Both the position numbers and the translations under genes were made by a program. Below, piece after piece: positions 8,069 through 17,555 of a stretch of 64,000 nucleotides of DNA. This stretch comes from Dehalococcoidales bacterium (lineage in GTDB: Bacteria; Chloroflexota; Dehalococcoidia; Dehalococcoidales; UBA5627): the NCBI GenBank assembly GCA_041656115.1, contig JBBAED010000002.1, positions 124,001 through 188,000 of the forward strand, read 5' to 3'. The notes beneath the pieces are model-generated. The model was given only the letters and a program-made list of their open reading frames with translations. It was not told the DNA's origin and made no database searches. Numbering within the stretch: position 1 is the first letter of the stretch; every line of letters starts with the position of its first letter.

Positions 8069-9526
8069 CTATTCCCAGCTTTTTACTATTTGTTTTTTAT
8101 TGTCGTAAACATACATCGGCATCGCCGGATGTCCGGGTAAGTTATGACTGGCACAAGCCAAACATAAATCGTAGGGACGCCAAGCCATCTCGATTCGGTT
8201 TAACAAACCTTCGGTTATTTCTTTACCCGGCTGAATTAAGGCTTGTGCAGCCTTGTTAACCGACATATTAACCGCAGCCCCGTTATTTACAGTTGCCACA
8301 ATTAAGTTGGCTTTCTTGATAACGGCATTTTCATCGGTGGTATAGTGATGAATCAAAGTGCCTCTGGGTGCCTCAACGATTCCCACGCCTTCACTCGGAG
8401 TGGCGGTCGGTATATTTCTCAAATCATCGCTTGTAATTTCAGGATCCGTACTCAAAGCGAGTAATGTTTCGGCAGCCTGAACAAGTTCAACCAAACGCGC
8501 CCAATGAATAGCCAAGGTATGATGAACCGGTTTTCCGCCCAGCGTATCATACAATTTTTCGTAGGCTTCTTGAGCTAACGGAGTAGCCATACCGTCTGAA
8601 GCGTTTAATCGGGCCATCGGGGCTACACGGAAAACACCGCTGTCATTTCCGTCAACAAAGCCCTTCCATCCCACTTTCTTCAGATACGGGAATTTAATGT
8701 AGCTCCATGGTTCGACATGTTCGGCAATGTGATCAAGGTAATCTTTAGGCTCAAATTTAGCAAACTCTTTGCCGTCGGGATCGACTACCCTTACCATACC
8801 GTCGTAAAAACTTACCTTATTATTTTCATCAACCAAGCCCATTGAATAGGTTCTATGGGTATAAGCATCGCTTACAATCATATCAACATATTCTTTGTTG
8901 GCAAGGACGATATCATCAAAAACCTTCAGCGACAATTTGCCGAATTCAATACAATCACGAGCAATTTGCTCTATTTGCTGACGCTCTTCTTCATTAAGGC
9001 CTCTGCTAACACCACCGGGCAGTGCAAAAACCGGATGAATGGCCCTGCCTGCCAACATTTCAATAACATGATGGCATTTTTTACGGGTATTAATAACCGC
9101 CCCGCCCAATTCCAGACCTACTTTACCGATAACACCGATAATATTGCGTTCGGCGACAGGCGCTTCCGGACCCATAATAAAATCAGGGCCGGCAAGGATA
9201 TAAAAATGGGTGGTATGATCGGTTATAAAAAACGCATTATAAACAAGCTCGCGTAACTTACGCGCCGCACTGGTCGGCTGGACTTGAAACAGAGTGTCCA
9301 GTGTTTTAACCGAAGCCATATGATGCGCTTCGGGGCACACCCCACAAATTCTTTGCGTAATTTGCGGCATATCTTCGGCAAGCCTTCCTTCCGAGAACTT
9401 TTCAAATCCGCGCAATTCGGGGACTTGGAAATAACTGTTTTCTACCCTACCCTCATCGTTAAGGAAGATCTCAATTTTTCCGTGCCCTTCAAGCCTCGTA
9501 ATCGGATCAATACTTATTTTTTTCAT
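8069..9526 (-). CDS. mvhA: [NiFe]-hydrogenase large subunit (MvhA/VhuA type)
   Basis: Catalytic subunit of a group 3 cytoplasmic [NiFe] hydrogenase. The N-terminal ligand motif RICGVCPEAHH gives Cys61/Cys64. The C-terminal motif DLCLACASH (453-461) gives Cys455/Cys458 and is followed by a 24-residue tail expected to be removed by the adjacent protease. The usual DPC is DLC here. At 485 residues it is normal for MvhA. Its start codon overlaps the small-subunit stop by one base. Together with mvhG, mvhD and hdrABC it should oxidise H2 and pass electrons to HdrA. Confidence 0.95.
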   Translation of the reverse strand: MKKISIDPITRLEGHGKIEIFLNDEGRVENSYFQVPELRGFEKFSEGRLAEDMPQITQRICGVCPEAHHMASVKTLDTLFQVQPTSAARKLRELVYNAFFITDHTTHFYILAGPDFIMGPEAPVAERNIIGVIGKVGLELGGAVINTRKKCHHVIEMLAGRAIHPVFALPGGVSRGLNEEERQQIEQIARDCIEFGKLSLKVFDDIVLANKEYVDMIVSDAYTHRTYSMGLVDENNKVSFYDGMVRVVDPDGKEFAKFEPKDYLDHIAEHVEPWSYIKFPYLKKVGWKGFVDGNDSGVFRVAPMARLNASDGMATPLAQEAYEKLYDTLGGKPVHHTLAIHWARLVELVQAAETLLALSTDPEITSDDLRNIPTATPSEGVGIVEAPRGTLIHHYTTDENAVIKKANLIVATVNNGAAVNMSVNKAAQALIQPGKEITEGLLNRIEMAWRPYDLCLACASHNLPGHPAMPMYVYDNKKQIVKSWE

Positions 9527-10482
9527 TAAACTCTGGCCCTCCTTAACACAGAATCAGGTAGACTGTAACGATAGAATGTCCCCGCAGGATCCCTGACACC
9601 TTCGGCAATCTTTGCGATTTCTTCAGGATCGTTTGAATCAATAACGGAAGCAATTGCATTCATAAAGTGCGCACCTTGGTCAATTACACCTTCAACGGGT
9701 CCGTAACAGCCGGTACACGGCATCCCCGCCTTGGGACATTTGGCTTCGCAACCGCCCCTGGTAGCGACACCGGCACAAGGTAACCCCTGTTCCAAAAGGC
9801 ATATCTCGGGGTCGGCAACAATTTCGTAAGGCCTGTAAAATTTCTTAACCTTTTTAACATCACGCTTACGCGGGCATTCATCGCAAACCGCTTTGGCACT
9901 GCTTGTAATTACAGAGCCAACGGGGGGCAACTGGCCGCTGATTAATGCTTCTAAGGCCATCCACGTTGTTTCGGCTTCGGGAGGACAACCGGGAATAATA
10001 TATTCAACCGGAATCGTCTGAGCAAGTGTTTTAACGGTATTATACAATTCCGGTAATCTCAACTCGCCTTCCGGCGCCTGATAAGTCGTTTGGGGAAGAA
10101 TTTTATTGGGATTATCGGTGGAAGGGGTTTCCAAAAAGGCCCTTTCCAAAATCATATCACGATTATACAGATTGGCTAAGCCCGGAATACCACCCTGATA
10201 TGCACAGGCGCCAAAAGCAATCATTACTTTTGATTTTCGCCTCAGCAATTTAGCCATATGCTCCTGCTCGGTTGAGCGGATTGAACCGTTGAAAAGACAG
10301 ACGTCAATGCTTTTATCTTCCATTGCCTCAACGTCTTTATATTTAACGTCCATTGCCACCGGCCAAAAAACGATATCCACCGCCTCGATGAGTTTTAACA
10401 AATTCTCAGCGATTTCAAGAGTGCCGATTTCACAACCGCCACAACTGGCTGCCCAATATAAAGCAACTTTTGGTTTAGCCAT
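9526..10482 (-). CDS. mvhG: [NiFe]-hydrogenase small subunit (MvhG type)
   Basis: Electron-transfer subunit with three Fe-S clusters. The N-terminal proximal-cluster motif is WAASCGGCEIG, then GACAYQGG, a CPPEAETTW segment, and a Cys-rich C-terminal half (CDECPRKRD, CLLEQGLPCAG, CEAKCPKAGMPCTGCYG) for the medial and distal clusters. It lacks a Tat leader, so it is cytoplasmic. The start at 10482 has GGAGGAG immediately upstream; an in-frame ATG at 10494 would lie inside mvhD with no comparable site. It overlaps the mvhD stop by 8 bases, which implies translational coupling. Confidence 0.94.
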   Translation of the reverse strand: MAKPKVALYWAASCGGCEIGTLEIAENLLKLIEAVDIVFWPVAMDVKYKDVEAMEDKSIDVCLFNGSIRSTEQEHMAKLLRRKSKVMIAFGACAYQGGIPGLANLYNRDMILERAFLETPSTDNPNKILPQTTYQAPEGELRLPELYNTVKTLAQTIPVEYIIPGCPPEAETTWMALEALISGQLPPVGSVITSSAKAVCDECPRKRDVKKVKKFYRPYEIVADPEICLLEQGLPCAGVATRGGCEAKCPKAGMPCTGCYGPVEGVIDQGAHFMNAIASVIDSNDPEEIAKIAEGVRDPAGTFYRYSLPDSVLRRARV

Positions 10483-10894
10483 TATCTCCTCCATCTCTGG
10501 GGAAAGGCCCCAATTTTTTAATTTTTTCAGTCATATCTTTTATAATCTCGGCAAACTTATCGCCTTCGGAAGCGGCGACCCAGTCAAGATGAATGCGATC
10601 GCTTTCGATTCCCATTTGTTCGGTTAACCTCTTTAGCATTTCCATGCGGCGCATTGTTTTTAGGTTACCCGAGTTATAATGGCAATCACCGGGGTGACAT
10701 CCGAGTATAGCCACACCATCGGCTCCCGATTCCAGTGCTTTCAATATAAAAACCGGATCCACTCTTCCGCTGCACATTACCCTTACTATTCTGATGTTTG
10801 CAGGATACTTCTTTCTTGAAGTCCCCGCCAGGTCAGCCCCGGAATAGGAGCACCAGTTGCAGAGGATTCCCAGTATTTTAGGTTCAAAACTCAT
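10475..10894 (-). CDS. mvhD: MvhD: [2Fe-2S] linker between hydrogenase and HdrA
   Basis: A 139-residue protein of the MvhD/FrhD delta family that carries electrons from MvhAG to HdrA. The family Cys are present: LCNWCSYSGADLAG, RVMCSGRVDP, and GCHPGDCHY. It overlaps hdrA by 4 bases (ATGA) and mvhG by 8. Its presence supports a true Mvh-Hdr complex rather than an unlinked hydrogenase. Confidence 0.95.
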   Translation of the reverse strand: MSFEPKILGILCNWCSYSGADLAGTSRKKYPANIRIVRVMCSGRVDPVFILKALESGADGVAILGCHPGDCHYNSGNLKTMRRMEMLKRLTEQMGIESDRIHLDWVAASEGDKFAEIIKDMTEKIKKLGPFPRDGGDNG

Positions 10895-13800
10895 GCTAAC
10901 ACCCCCTCAATTTCAGCCAAAATCTGCTTGGTGGTAAAGTGATTGCTTGTTATTGCATCGCTGGGACAAGCCGATACACAAACACCACATCCTTTACAAA
11001 GGACCGGGTTGATTTCGGATACCCGAGCACTTTCGTTATAGCTAATCGCACTGTACGGACACATCGTGTTACAAATACGACATCCGGAGCAAAGGTCCGC
11101 AATAATTTCCGAAACGGCACCGTCAATCTCAACCTTGTTATTGCTAATCATCGCCAGTGCCCTGGCAGCGGCGGCCGAAGCCTGTGCAACCGTATCGGGG
11201 ATATCTTTGGGTCCCTGGCAGCACCCGGCAATAAACACGCCGTCGGTCATTGTCGATATCGGATCAAGCTTGGGATGTTTCTCCAAGAAGAACCCGTCGG
11301 CTTTTTTGTTAAGCGACAAAACCTTACCGATTTGTTCGGCACCGTCGTTGGGTTCGATAGCACAGCTCAAGATAACCATATCCACCGGCAGCCTTCTCTT
11401 TTTACGTACCAGCGTATCTTCAACCATAACAACCAATTTGTCTTTTTCTTCGTCAATTTGAGGAATGTTGGTTATTTCAGCCGCACGCCCCCTAACAAAC
11501 TTGACACCTTCATCTTGTAATCTCATATAGAATTCTTCGTATCCCAATCCGGGGCAACGCATATCGATGTATAACTGGTAAACTTCCACATCGGGCAGTT
11601 TTTCCTTTAGGAGGTGCGCATACTTGAGAGAGTACATACAACACACGCGCGAGCAATATTTGTGATAATTCTCATCACGGCTTCCCACGCAGTGGAGTAT
11701 GGCAACACTCTTCGGTTTTTTACCGTTCTTTTTAACAACAACTCCGTCGGTGGGGCCTGAGGCATTTGAAAGCCTTTCAAATTCAAGACCCGTTAAAACA
11801 TCGTCGAATCTTCTGTATCCGTAGGTATACATTACCTCGGGGTCAAATTGTTTAAGACCGGTGGCAACAACAATCGAGCCTATATCAACTTCAATTGTCT
11901 GCTCTCTCATTGAATGATCAATTGCATCCGGTTCACAGGCTTTAAGGCATAACATACATTCTGAACAAACGGAACAGTTCAAACACCTTCCGGCTTCATC
12001 AATCGCTAATTCATTGTCATAGCCAAGTTCAACTTCATCAAAGTTGCCTTTTCTTTCTGATACGCCTAAGGTCGGCATAACCATTCTGGATTTTGCTTTG
12101 ACTTTGTCTTTATTGACTTCAAACTTCTTCGGCATCTGTTCGGCACGGCCTTCGCGTATATCCTGACCGCTTAAATATCTATCGATACTTTCGGCTGCGG
12201 CTTTTCCGGAAGCCATGGATGCAATCACATCCAACTGTCCGGCAACCACTTCGCCGCCGGCAAACACACCGGAAACATTGCTTTCCAGCGTAACCGGGTC
12301 AACTTCCAAATAGCCCAATTCGCTAAATGCCATTTCTTTAGGTAAGCTGTCTTTATTAACATCCTGCCACATGGCATTGATTACATTACCGGCTTCAAGA
12401 ACAAACTCTTCGCCTTTTTGTGCCTTTGATTCGTTAACACATTTAACACCGCTTATTTTATCGCCATCGATAATTATCTCTTTAACCGATGTAAGGAACT
12501 TAAATTTAATCCCTTCGTTTTTGGCTTCCTCTACCTCGCTGCATGTAGCGGGGGTTTCGGATTCCGATTTTTTATAAAGGACGGTAACATCTTTGGCGCC
12601 CAATCTCCAAGCCACTCTGGCCGACTCAACTGCCGTATTACCGCCGCCGACAACAACTACTTTATCGGAAACGACAACATCTTGACCCGAGTTAACTTTC
12701 TTTAAGAAATCCATCGCACCGAAGACATTGGCATTATCCTCACCGGGTACGCCCAATTTACGGTTAACACCGGCACCGGTACCCAAAAAGACTGCCTTGT
12801 ATCCTTGTTTAAACAGGCTTGCAATATCATTAACAGCAGTTCCTGTTTTTATTTCGACGCCTCTTTCTTTAAGATAGTCGATTTCAGTATCAACAATATT
12901 TTCCGGCAATTTAAAGTTGGGGATGCCGTATCGCATCAAGCCACCGGCTTTTTCATCTTTTTCAAAAACGGTAACAGCGTAGCCTTTCTTTAATAAATCG
13001 AAAGCGCAGGCAAGCCCGGAGGGGCCGGAACCGATTACAGCAACCTTTTCGGCCTTGGTTATTTCAAGCGGAGTCGCTTTTTCTCTGCCCATTTTTATTT
13101 CATAATCGGCAACAAAGCGCTTAAGGTCACGAATGTTAATCCCGTCGTCAACGGTGGTTCGTTCGCATTCGGTTTCACAAGGGTGATTACAAACCCTGCC
13201 GACAACACCGGCAAGAGGAATTGAATCACGAACCAAATCAAGAGCTTCCTTAAACTGACCCTTTGCAATAAGTGCAACATAGCCGTGGGCATTAACGCCG
13301 GCTGGACAAGCGACTCGGCAAGGGGATATTCCTTTTTTATTGATTACCGCTTTGTTAGGCACGGCATAAGGAGATTGAATATAAGTGGCACTGCGCAGGC
13401 TTAAGCCGACATCAAATTCGTTTTCAACCTTTACGGGACAAACCTTACTGCATTCGTCACAGCCGGTACATTTTGTTTCATCGACATAGCGCGCTTTTCT
13501 TTTTATTTTAGCTTTGAAGTTACCAACAAACCCGGTAACTTCTTCAACTTCACTGTAAGATAACAAGTCAATATTGGGGTGTTGCCCGACGCTGGTCATT
13601 TTGGGGGTGAGAATACAAGCGGAACAGTCTAACGTGGGGAATGTTTTATCAAACATCGCCATATGTCCGCCGATACTCGGCTCCTTCTCTACCAAATAAA
13701 CCTTTTTACCGGCATCGGCAATTTCTAAGGCTGTTTGAATACCGGCGATACCGCCGCCGACAACCAAAACATTCGGATTTACCGAAACCTGTTTGCTTTG

Positions 13801-14202
13801 CAGAGGCTCATGATATTGAACACGGCTTACGGCAGCTTCAACCAATGCCTTCGCTTTTTCAGTCGCCATTTCTTTATCCGTATGCACCCAAGAACATTGC
13901 TCACGAATATTAGCCATCTGGAAATAGTATTGGTTAATCCCGGCATCTTGTACCGCCCGACGGAAAGTCGGTTCATGCATGCGAGGAGAACAAGCAGCTA
14001 CCACTACCCTGTTCAATTTGTTTTCTTTAATATCGTTTTTAATAAGGTTTTGACCGGGGTCGGAACACATATATTTATAATTTCGTGCTACAACTACAGA
14101 ACCTAACCCTTTGGCGTACTCGGTAACTTCTTTGGTGTTGACCGTAGCCGAAATATTGGTTCCGCAGTCGCATATGTATACACCAATCCTTACTTCTTCC
14201 AT
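10891..14202 (-). CDS. hdrA: HdrA with an inserted GltD-like NAD(P)H oxidoreductase module
   Basis: The flavin-bifurcating subunit of heterodisulfide reductase, 1103 residues against about 650 for ordinary HdrA. The order is: HdrA N-terminal domain (1-140), FAD site GGGIAG (about 149-154), first 4Fe-4S motif CTGCDECSKVCPV (245-257), then an inserted GltD-like module (about 290-740) with its own Cys-rich N-terminus, FAD motif GSGPSG (391-396) and nucleotide motif GGGNTA (519-524). The HdrA frame then resumes with CLNCSVCSECMLC (740-752), the ATG FAD segment, and two C-terminal ferredoxin motifs (1038-1048, 1069-1079). The insertion splits the central HdrA Fe-S region. It predicts NAD(P)H as an extra electron donor or acceptor. 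It starts 15 bases after hdrB and overlaps mvhD by 4. Confidence 0.94.
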   Translation of the reverse strand: MEEVRIGVYICDCGTNISATVNTKEVTEYAKGLGSVVVARNYKYMCSDPGQNLIKNDIKENKLNRVVVAACSPRMHEPTFRRAVQDAGINQYYFQMANIREQCSWVHTDKEMATEKAKALVEAAVSRVQYHEPLQSKQVSVNPNVLVVGGGIAGIQTALEIADAGKKVYLVEKEPSIGGHMAMFDKTFPTLDCSACILTPKMTSVGQHPNIDLLSYSEVEEVTGFVGNFKAKIKRKARYVDETKCTGCDECSKVCPVKVENEFDVGLSLRSATYIQSPYAVPNKAVINKKGISPCRVACPAGVNAHGYVALIAKGQFKEALDLVRDSIPLAGVVGRVCNHPCETECERTTVDDGINIRDLKRFVADYEIKMGREKATPLEITKAEKVAVIGSGPSGLACAFDLLKKGYAVTVFEKDEKAGGLMRYGIPNFKLPENIVDTEIDYLKERGVEIKTGTAVNDIASLFKQGYKAVFLGTGAGVNRKLGVPGEDNANVFGAMDFLKKVNSGQDVVVSDKVVVVGGGNTAVESARVAWRLGAKDVTVLYKKSESETPATCSEVEEAKNEGIKFKFLTSVKEIIIDGDKISGVKCVNESKAQKGEEFVLEAGNVINAMWQDVNKDSLPKEMAFSELGYLEVDPVTLESNVSGVFAGGEVVAGQLDVIASMASGKAAAESIDRYLSGQDIREGRAEQMPKKFEVNKDKVKAKSRMVMPTLGVSERKGNFDEVELGYDNELAIDEAGRCLNCSVCSECMLCLKACEPDAIDHSMREQTIEVDIGSIVVATGLKQFDPEVMYTYGYRRFDDVLTGLEFERLSNASGPTDGVVVKKNGKKPKSVAILHCVGSRDENYHKYCSRVCCMYSLKYAHLLKEKLPDVEVYQLYIDMRCPGLGYEEFYMRLQDEGVKFVRGRAAEITNIPQIDEEKDKLVVMVEDTLVRKKRRLPVDMVILSCAIEPNDGAEQIGKVLSLNKKADGFFLEKHPKLDPISTMTDGVFIAGCCQGPKDIPDTVAQASAAAARALAMISNNKVEIDGAVSEIIADLCSGCRICNTMCPYSAISYNESARVSEINPVLCKGCGVCVSACPSDAITSNHFTTKQILAEIEGVLA

Positions 14203-14217
14203 AATTTACGCTCTCCT

Positions 14218-15084
14218 TTACAGATATTTGGCCAGGATTTTATTCGGTTTGACGATATTTTTATTTAAGCCCAGTTTGTCTTCTTTTAACCCGAGCGCAA
14301 GACCGATAAGCTGTGTAACAAACAATACCGGCAAATTAAAATTAGTATTGAATTTGCTGTTTACTTTGGCTTGATAGGCATCGAGGTTCATTTGACAAAG
14401 AGGACAAGGGGTAATCATACACTCCGCCCCACTTTCGACGGCGTTTTTAAACAGATCGTACATCAGTTGGAGACAAAGATCCTGCTCCGATATAACAGCC
14501 GAACCGCCGCAACATTTACATTTGGAGGCGTAAGGGACAGCTATCGCTCCGACAGCCTCAACAATTTCATCCAACGCAATAGGATTTTCCGGATCGTCAA
14601 AACCAAAACGCGGTCGCACTTCCTGGCACCCGGAATAAGGAGCAACTTTTAATCCGCTTAGGGGTTTTACAACTTTGGCAGCTATTTTCTGCGTTGTCAT
14701 ATCGGACATTAAGACTTCAATCAATAACCTGACTTTAACAGAGCCGTTATATTCGAGACCGGCCGTCGCCAAGGCCTGATTGACCTTTGATTTTACCTCA
14801 GGCTTCATCATATGCACTCTGGCTTTGTTAAGGGTTACAAAACAAGAACTGCATGGGGTGACAAGGTCAAGTTTTGTTTTCTCGGCCAGCGCAAGATTAC
14901 GAGCTGCGACGGCAATTGCTTCAAGTTCATCCAGCGAACCGTAAGGGGTTGAACCGCAACAGTTCCAATCTTCCAGTTCCTTTAACTCAATACCCAAGGC
15001 CTCCGCAATTGCTCGAGTTGAAATATCCAACCCAACCGCAGTAGCTTCCGATGAACAGCCGGGGAAATAAGTGTAGCTTTTCAT
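14218..15084 (-). CDS. hdrB: Heterodisulfide reductase subunit B
   Basis: A 288-residue catalytic subunit with two CCG domains that bind noncubane [4Fe-4S] clusters and reduce disulfides. The first domain has the YFPGCSSEATA start, DWNCCGSTPYG and PCSSCF. The second has YSGCQEVRPR, KCKCCGGSAV and PCPLCQMNLD. All expected Cys are present. Four-base overlap with hdrC. The physiological disulfide is unknown; organisms without methanogenesis often use these modules with other acceptors. Confidence 0.94.
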   Translation of the reverse strand: MKSYTYFPGCSSEATAVGLDISTRAIAEALGIELKELEDWNCCGSTPYGSLDELEAIAVAARNLALAEKTKLDLVTPCSSCFVTLNKARVHMMKPEVKSKVNQALATAGLEYNGSVKVRLLIEVLMSDMTTQKIAAKVVKPLSGLKVAPYSGCQEVRPRFGFDDPENPIALDEIVEAVGAIAVPYASKCKCCGGSAVISEQDLCLQLMYDLFKNAVESGAECMITPCPLCQMNLDAYQAKVNSKFNTNFNLPVLFVTQLIGLALGLKEDKLGLNKNIVKPNKILAKYL

Positions 15085-15641
15085 TGGTCACCTCTAATTT
15101 CATTCAGTTTTTTGATAATTAGGTCAAGGTCTTTTTTACCTTTGATTTTCCTGGCCGAAAGCGGCATGCGTCCATGCGACAGAAGTTTTAGTGCCACCGA
15201 AGTCATTCCCAAAGCGGCAAAAGGATTGGTTGAGAGGTAATACCCCAACATCATTCGAAACTCGCTTACCCTGCCATTGCTTTTGATCGACTTCACAAAG
15301 TTGTCGTACACAACCGGTGTTGTTGTGCCTTTTGGCTTGTACCCATGCTTCACCGCCAGCGATTCGAGTGCATGGAACAAACTTGTCGGCTCCACATCTC
15401 TGGGACAACGTACGGTGCAGAAATAGCAAGAAAGACAACGCCACATTGAACTGCTGGAAAGGACTTCGTCGCGCATATCGGCTTTCACCATAGCTATTAC
15501 TTCCGAAGGGGTATATTCCCAGATCTCCGCACTCGGACAAGATGCAGTACACGTGCCGCATTGCATGCACATATACACACCCTCGCCGCCGGGAACCTGG
15601 CTAACCTCGCTTGCAAAATCTTTAGCTAGAGTTTTTTCCAT
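15081..15641 (-). CDS. hdrC: Heterodisulfide reductase subunit C
   Basis: A 186-residue soluble subunit with two [4Fe-4S] motifs, CMQCGTCTASCP and CLSCYFCTVRCP, that link HdrB to HdrA. There is no membrane segment, as expected for the soluble HdrABC type. It is the first gene of the operon, with GGGGGAG ahead of the ATG at 15641. Confidence 0.94.
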   Translation of the reverse strand: MEKTLAKDFASEVSQVPGGEGVYMCMQCGTCTASCPSAEIWEYTPSEVIAMVKADMRDEVLSSSSMWRCLSCYFCTVRCPRDVEPTSLFHALESLAVKHGYKPKGTTTPVVYDNFVKSIKSNGRVSEFRMMLGYYLSTNPFAALGMTSVALKLLSHGRMPLSARKIKGKKDLDLIIKKLNEIRGDQ

Positions 15642-16079
15642 TAAGCTCCCCCTGTTACAAATTATTATTGATTATTTTTAAGAAACTCTTTATTAAATCA
15701 AATCTGTTATTTCACAGGACAACACAGCCAAAAAGCAGCGTCATGCTTCATAAATATCCATTAAGCGCAAATAGCGCAGGATATTATCAGAGGATATTAC
15801 AACAATATCTTTTCAGTGTCAAATTTAATACAAGCCTTGTAGGTAAAATAAGTACACAAGATTACAATTCAGTTATTTATACTTCGAATAACTCCATCCG
15901 TTAAAAAATACTTTTTACTTTGATTAGCAAAACTATCGGCACCGTTTTTAATAAATTGAAGCTTTGTGTAAAATAAATTATAAAAACCTGTATAATACTT
16001 TATGGGTTAGAATTGAAGCAAAGAAAAACACCTGTTATAAAACTTCCTGTATACATATTATTGAAGGAGATGTTTACAA
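15642..16079. other. Divergent 438-base regulatory region between hdrC and fmdE
   Basis: No gene is seen. It is AT-rich. It holds the hdrC ribosome site, a candidate plus-strand promoter (15956-15984), a second TATAAT at 15991-15996, and a 9-base direct repeat AGGATATTA at 15778-15786 and 15791-15799 (period 13) that could be a regulator site for the hydrogenase operon. I could not place a convincing hdrC promoter. Confidence 0.5.
15956..15984 (+). promoter_or_regulatory. Candidate promoter of the fmdE operon
   Basis: TTGAAG (15956-15961), 17 bases, TATAAA (15979-15984). An overlapping TATAAT at 15991 lacks a matched -35. The leader to the ATG at 16080 is about 90 bases and ends with GAAGGAGA. 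Confidence 0.45.
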
Positions 16080-16655
16080 ATGGCTGTTAGTGCAAAAGAA
16101 ATCGAAGATTTTTATTATTTTATTGACAAAATTGCGGAATTCCACGGACACGTCTGCGTCGGTATCGCGATGGGTACCAAATCCGCCCTGGCAGCAATGC
16201 GCGTGCTGGGTTTTGACCCGTATGTCAAAAAGCACAAGGATTTGATTGTATATGTCGAAACCGACCGCTGTATGACCGATGCCGTACAAGGCGTTACCGG
16301 TTGCGGGCTTGGTAAAAGATCCCTTAAACATGTGGACTACGGCAAATTTGCCGCCACTTTCGTTAAGTTATCCACCGGTGAAGCCTATCGCGTAACAACC
16401 ACCAAAGATTTTGATAAAAACCTTTCGGTAGATGAAGTTCTTAAAATAGTATCTGAAACCCCGGATGAAGAAATGTTAAAACTGGAAAGAGTAAAAGTAG
16501 ATATCCCCGAAAATGACCTGCCCGGAGCCGCAAAAGCAAGGGCGGTATGTACCAAGTGCGGAGAAAGGGTAATGGACGGCCGGGCAGTATTTGAAGATGA
16601 TAAACCTTATTGCAAGGCCTGCCTCTACGGGGCTTATTATAAAACGCAAGAATAA
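16080..16655 (+). CDS. FmdE-family protein with zinc finger
   Basis: A 191-residue protein of the FmdE family. FmdE was named from molybdenum formylmethanofuran dehydrogenase operons, but bacterial members have no proven role. It shows the family N-terminal FHGHVCVGIAMG segment, DRCMTDAVQGVTGCGLG with conserved Cys, and a C-terminal Cys4 zinc finger (CTKCGE ... CKACLYG). It is the first gene of an fmdE-methyltransferase-tatD unit and lies divergent from the hydrogenase operon, which hints at a link to C1 or molybdenum/tungsten metabolism without proof. Confidence 0.88.
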   Translation: MAVSAKEIEDFYYFIDKIAEFHGHVCVGIAMGTKSALAAMRVLGFDPYVKKHKDLIVYVETDRCMTDAVQGVTGCGLGKRSLKHVDYGKFAATFVKLSTGEAYRVTTTKDFDKNLSVDEVLKIVSETPDEEMLKLERVKVDIPENDLPGAAKARAVCTKCGERVMDGRAVFEDDKPYCKACLYGAYYKTQE

Positions 16656-16724
16656 GATAATATATCAAACTGCCGGAAGGACACCAATAATACGATTTCA
16701 AAAACAAAAGGAGCCTTTTGTAAA

Positions 16725-17555
16725 ATGGATTATATCCACATAAAGGATATTGATTGGGACGGTCTTTGGCAAAAACAAGCCGGACATGTCATCAAGACAA
16801 GCGATGAAGCCGCTGCATTTTGGGACCGAAGGGCTCACTATTATGAAAAGAATGTCGGTCGCAATACTTATGTAGACGAGCTTTTAAAAAGAATGGAAAT
16901 TCCCGCAAGTTGTTCCGTCCTGGATGTCGGCGGCGGCAGCGGTCTTCTGGCCGTACCCATTGCACAAAAAGCAAGGCTTGTAACCGTGCTGGATATTTCC
17001 AACGGTATGCTCAGCCTTTTAAAAAACAAATTGGAAGAAGCAAAAATCTCAAATATAACCGTTATCAATAAAAATTGGTACGAGACAGATGTAAACTCGG
17101 AAATTGACCCCCACGATATAGTACTGGCCTCACGTTTTCTGCCGATGGGCGATAAACTTGAAGCTTCATTGGAAAATATGAATACCGTTGCACTCAAACG
17201 ATGTTATGTAACATGGCGAGCCAACAGTTTTGACAAGGTTGAAGCGGAATCCGCGCGCCTGCTGGGCAAAGAATATAAACGTTACCCCGAATACCCGATT
17301 ATCTTGAACTGCCTTTATAAAATGGGGATTAAGGCAGGGGTGGAAATTTTTAAATCCGAATCTGAAATGTGTTTTGATAATTTAGATGATGCCCTCAGAC
17401 ATTTTTCCAAAAACTCACCGATGTCTGATATAACCTCGACAGATTATAAAGATTTTGTAAGATCGCTCCTTGTCGAAAAAGACGGGAAATATTACCGATA
17501 CTCTGCCACCGAATGGGCATTGATTTCATGGGAAGCCCGAAAAAGAGATGTTTAA
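16725..17555 (+). CDS. SAM-dependent class I methyltransferase
   Basis: A 276-residue protein. The N-terminal part contains AFWDRRAHYYEKN, typical of small-molecule methyltransferases found beside metal/corrinoid genes. SAM motif I is LDVGGGSGLLAVPIA (about residues 65-80), and motif II/III follows with VLDISNGML. The substrate cannot be told from the sequence. AAAAGGAG precedes the ATG. It overlaps the tatD-like gene by 8 bases, so the two are coupled. Confidence 0.85.
   Translation: MDYIHIKDIDWDGLWQKQAGHVIKTSDEAAAFWDRRAHYYEKNVGRNTYVDELLKRMEIPASCSVLDVGGGSGLLAVPIAQKARLVTVLDISNGMLSLLKNKLEEAKISNITVINKNWYETDVNSEIDPHDIVLASRFLPMGDKLEASLENMNTVALKRCYVTWRANSFDKVEAESARLLGKEYKRYPEYPIILNCLYKMGIKAGVEIFKSESEMCFDNLDDALRHFSKNSPMSDITSTDYKDFVRSLLVEKDGKYYRYSATEWALISWEARKRDV

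Noticed and set aside
8069..15641. Methanogen-type methanogenesis operon
   Set aside because: The Mvh-Hdr genes look bacterial in context (RpoD, DnaG, UvrA nearby) and no methanogenesis genes are present. The complex is used by many non-methanogens.
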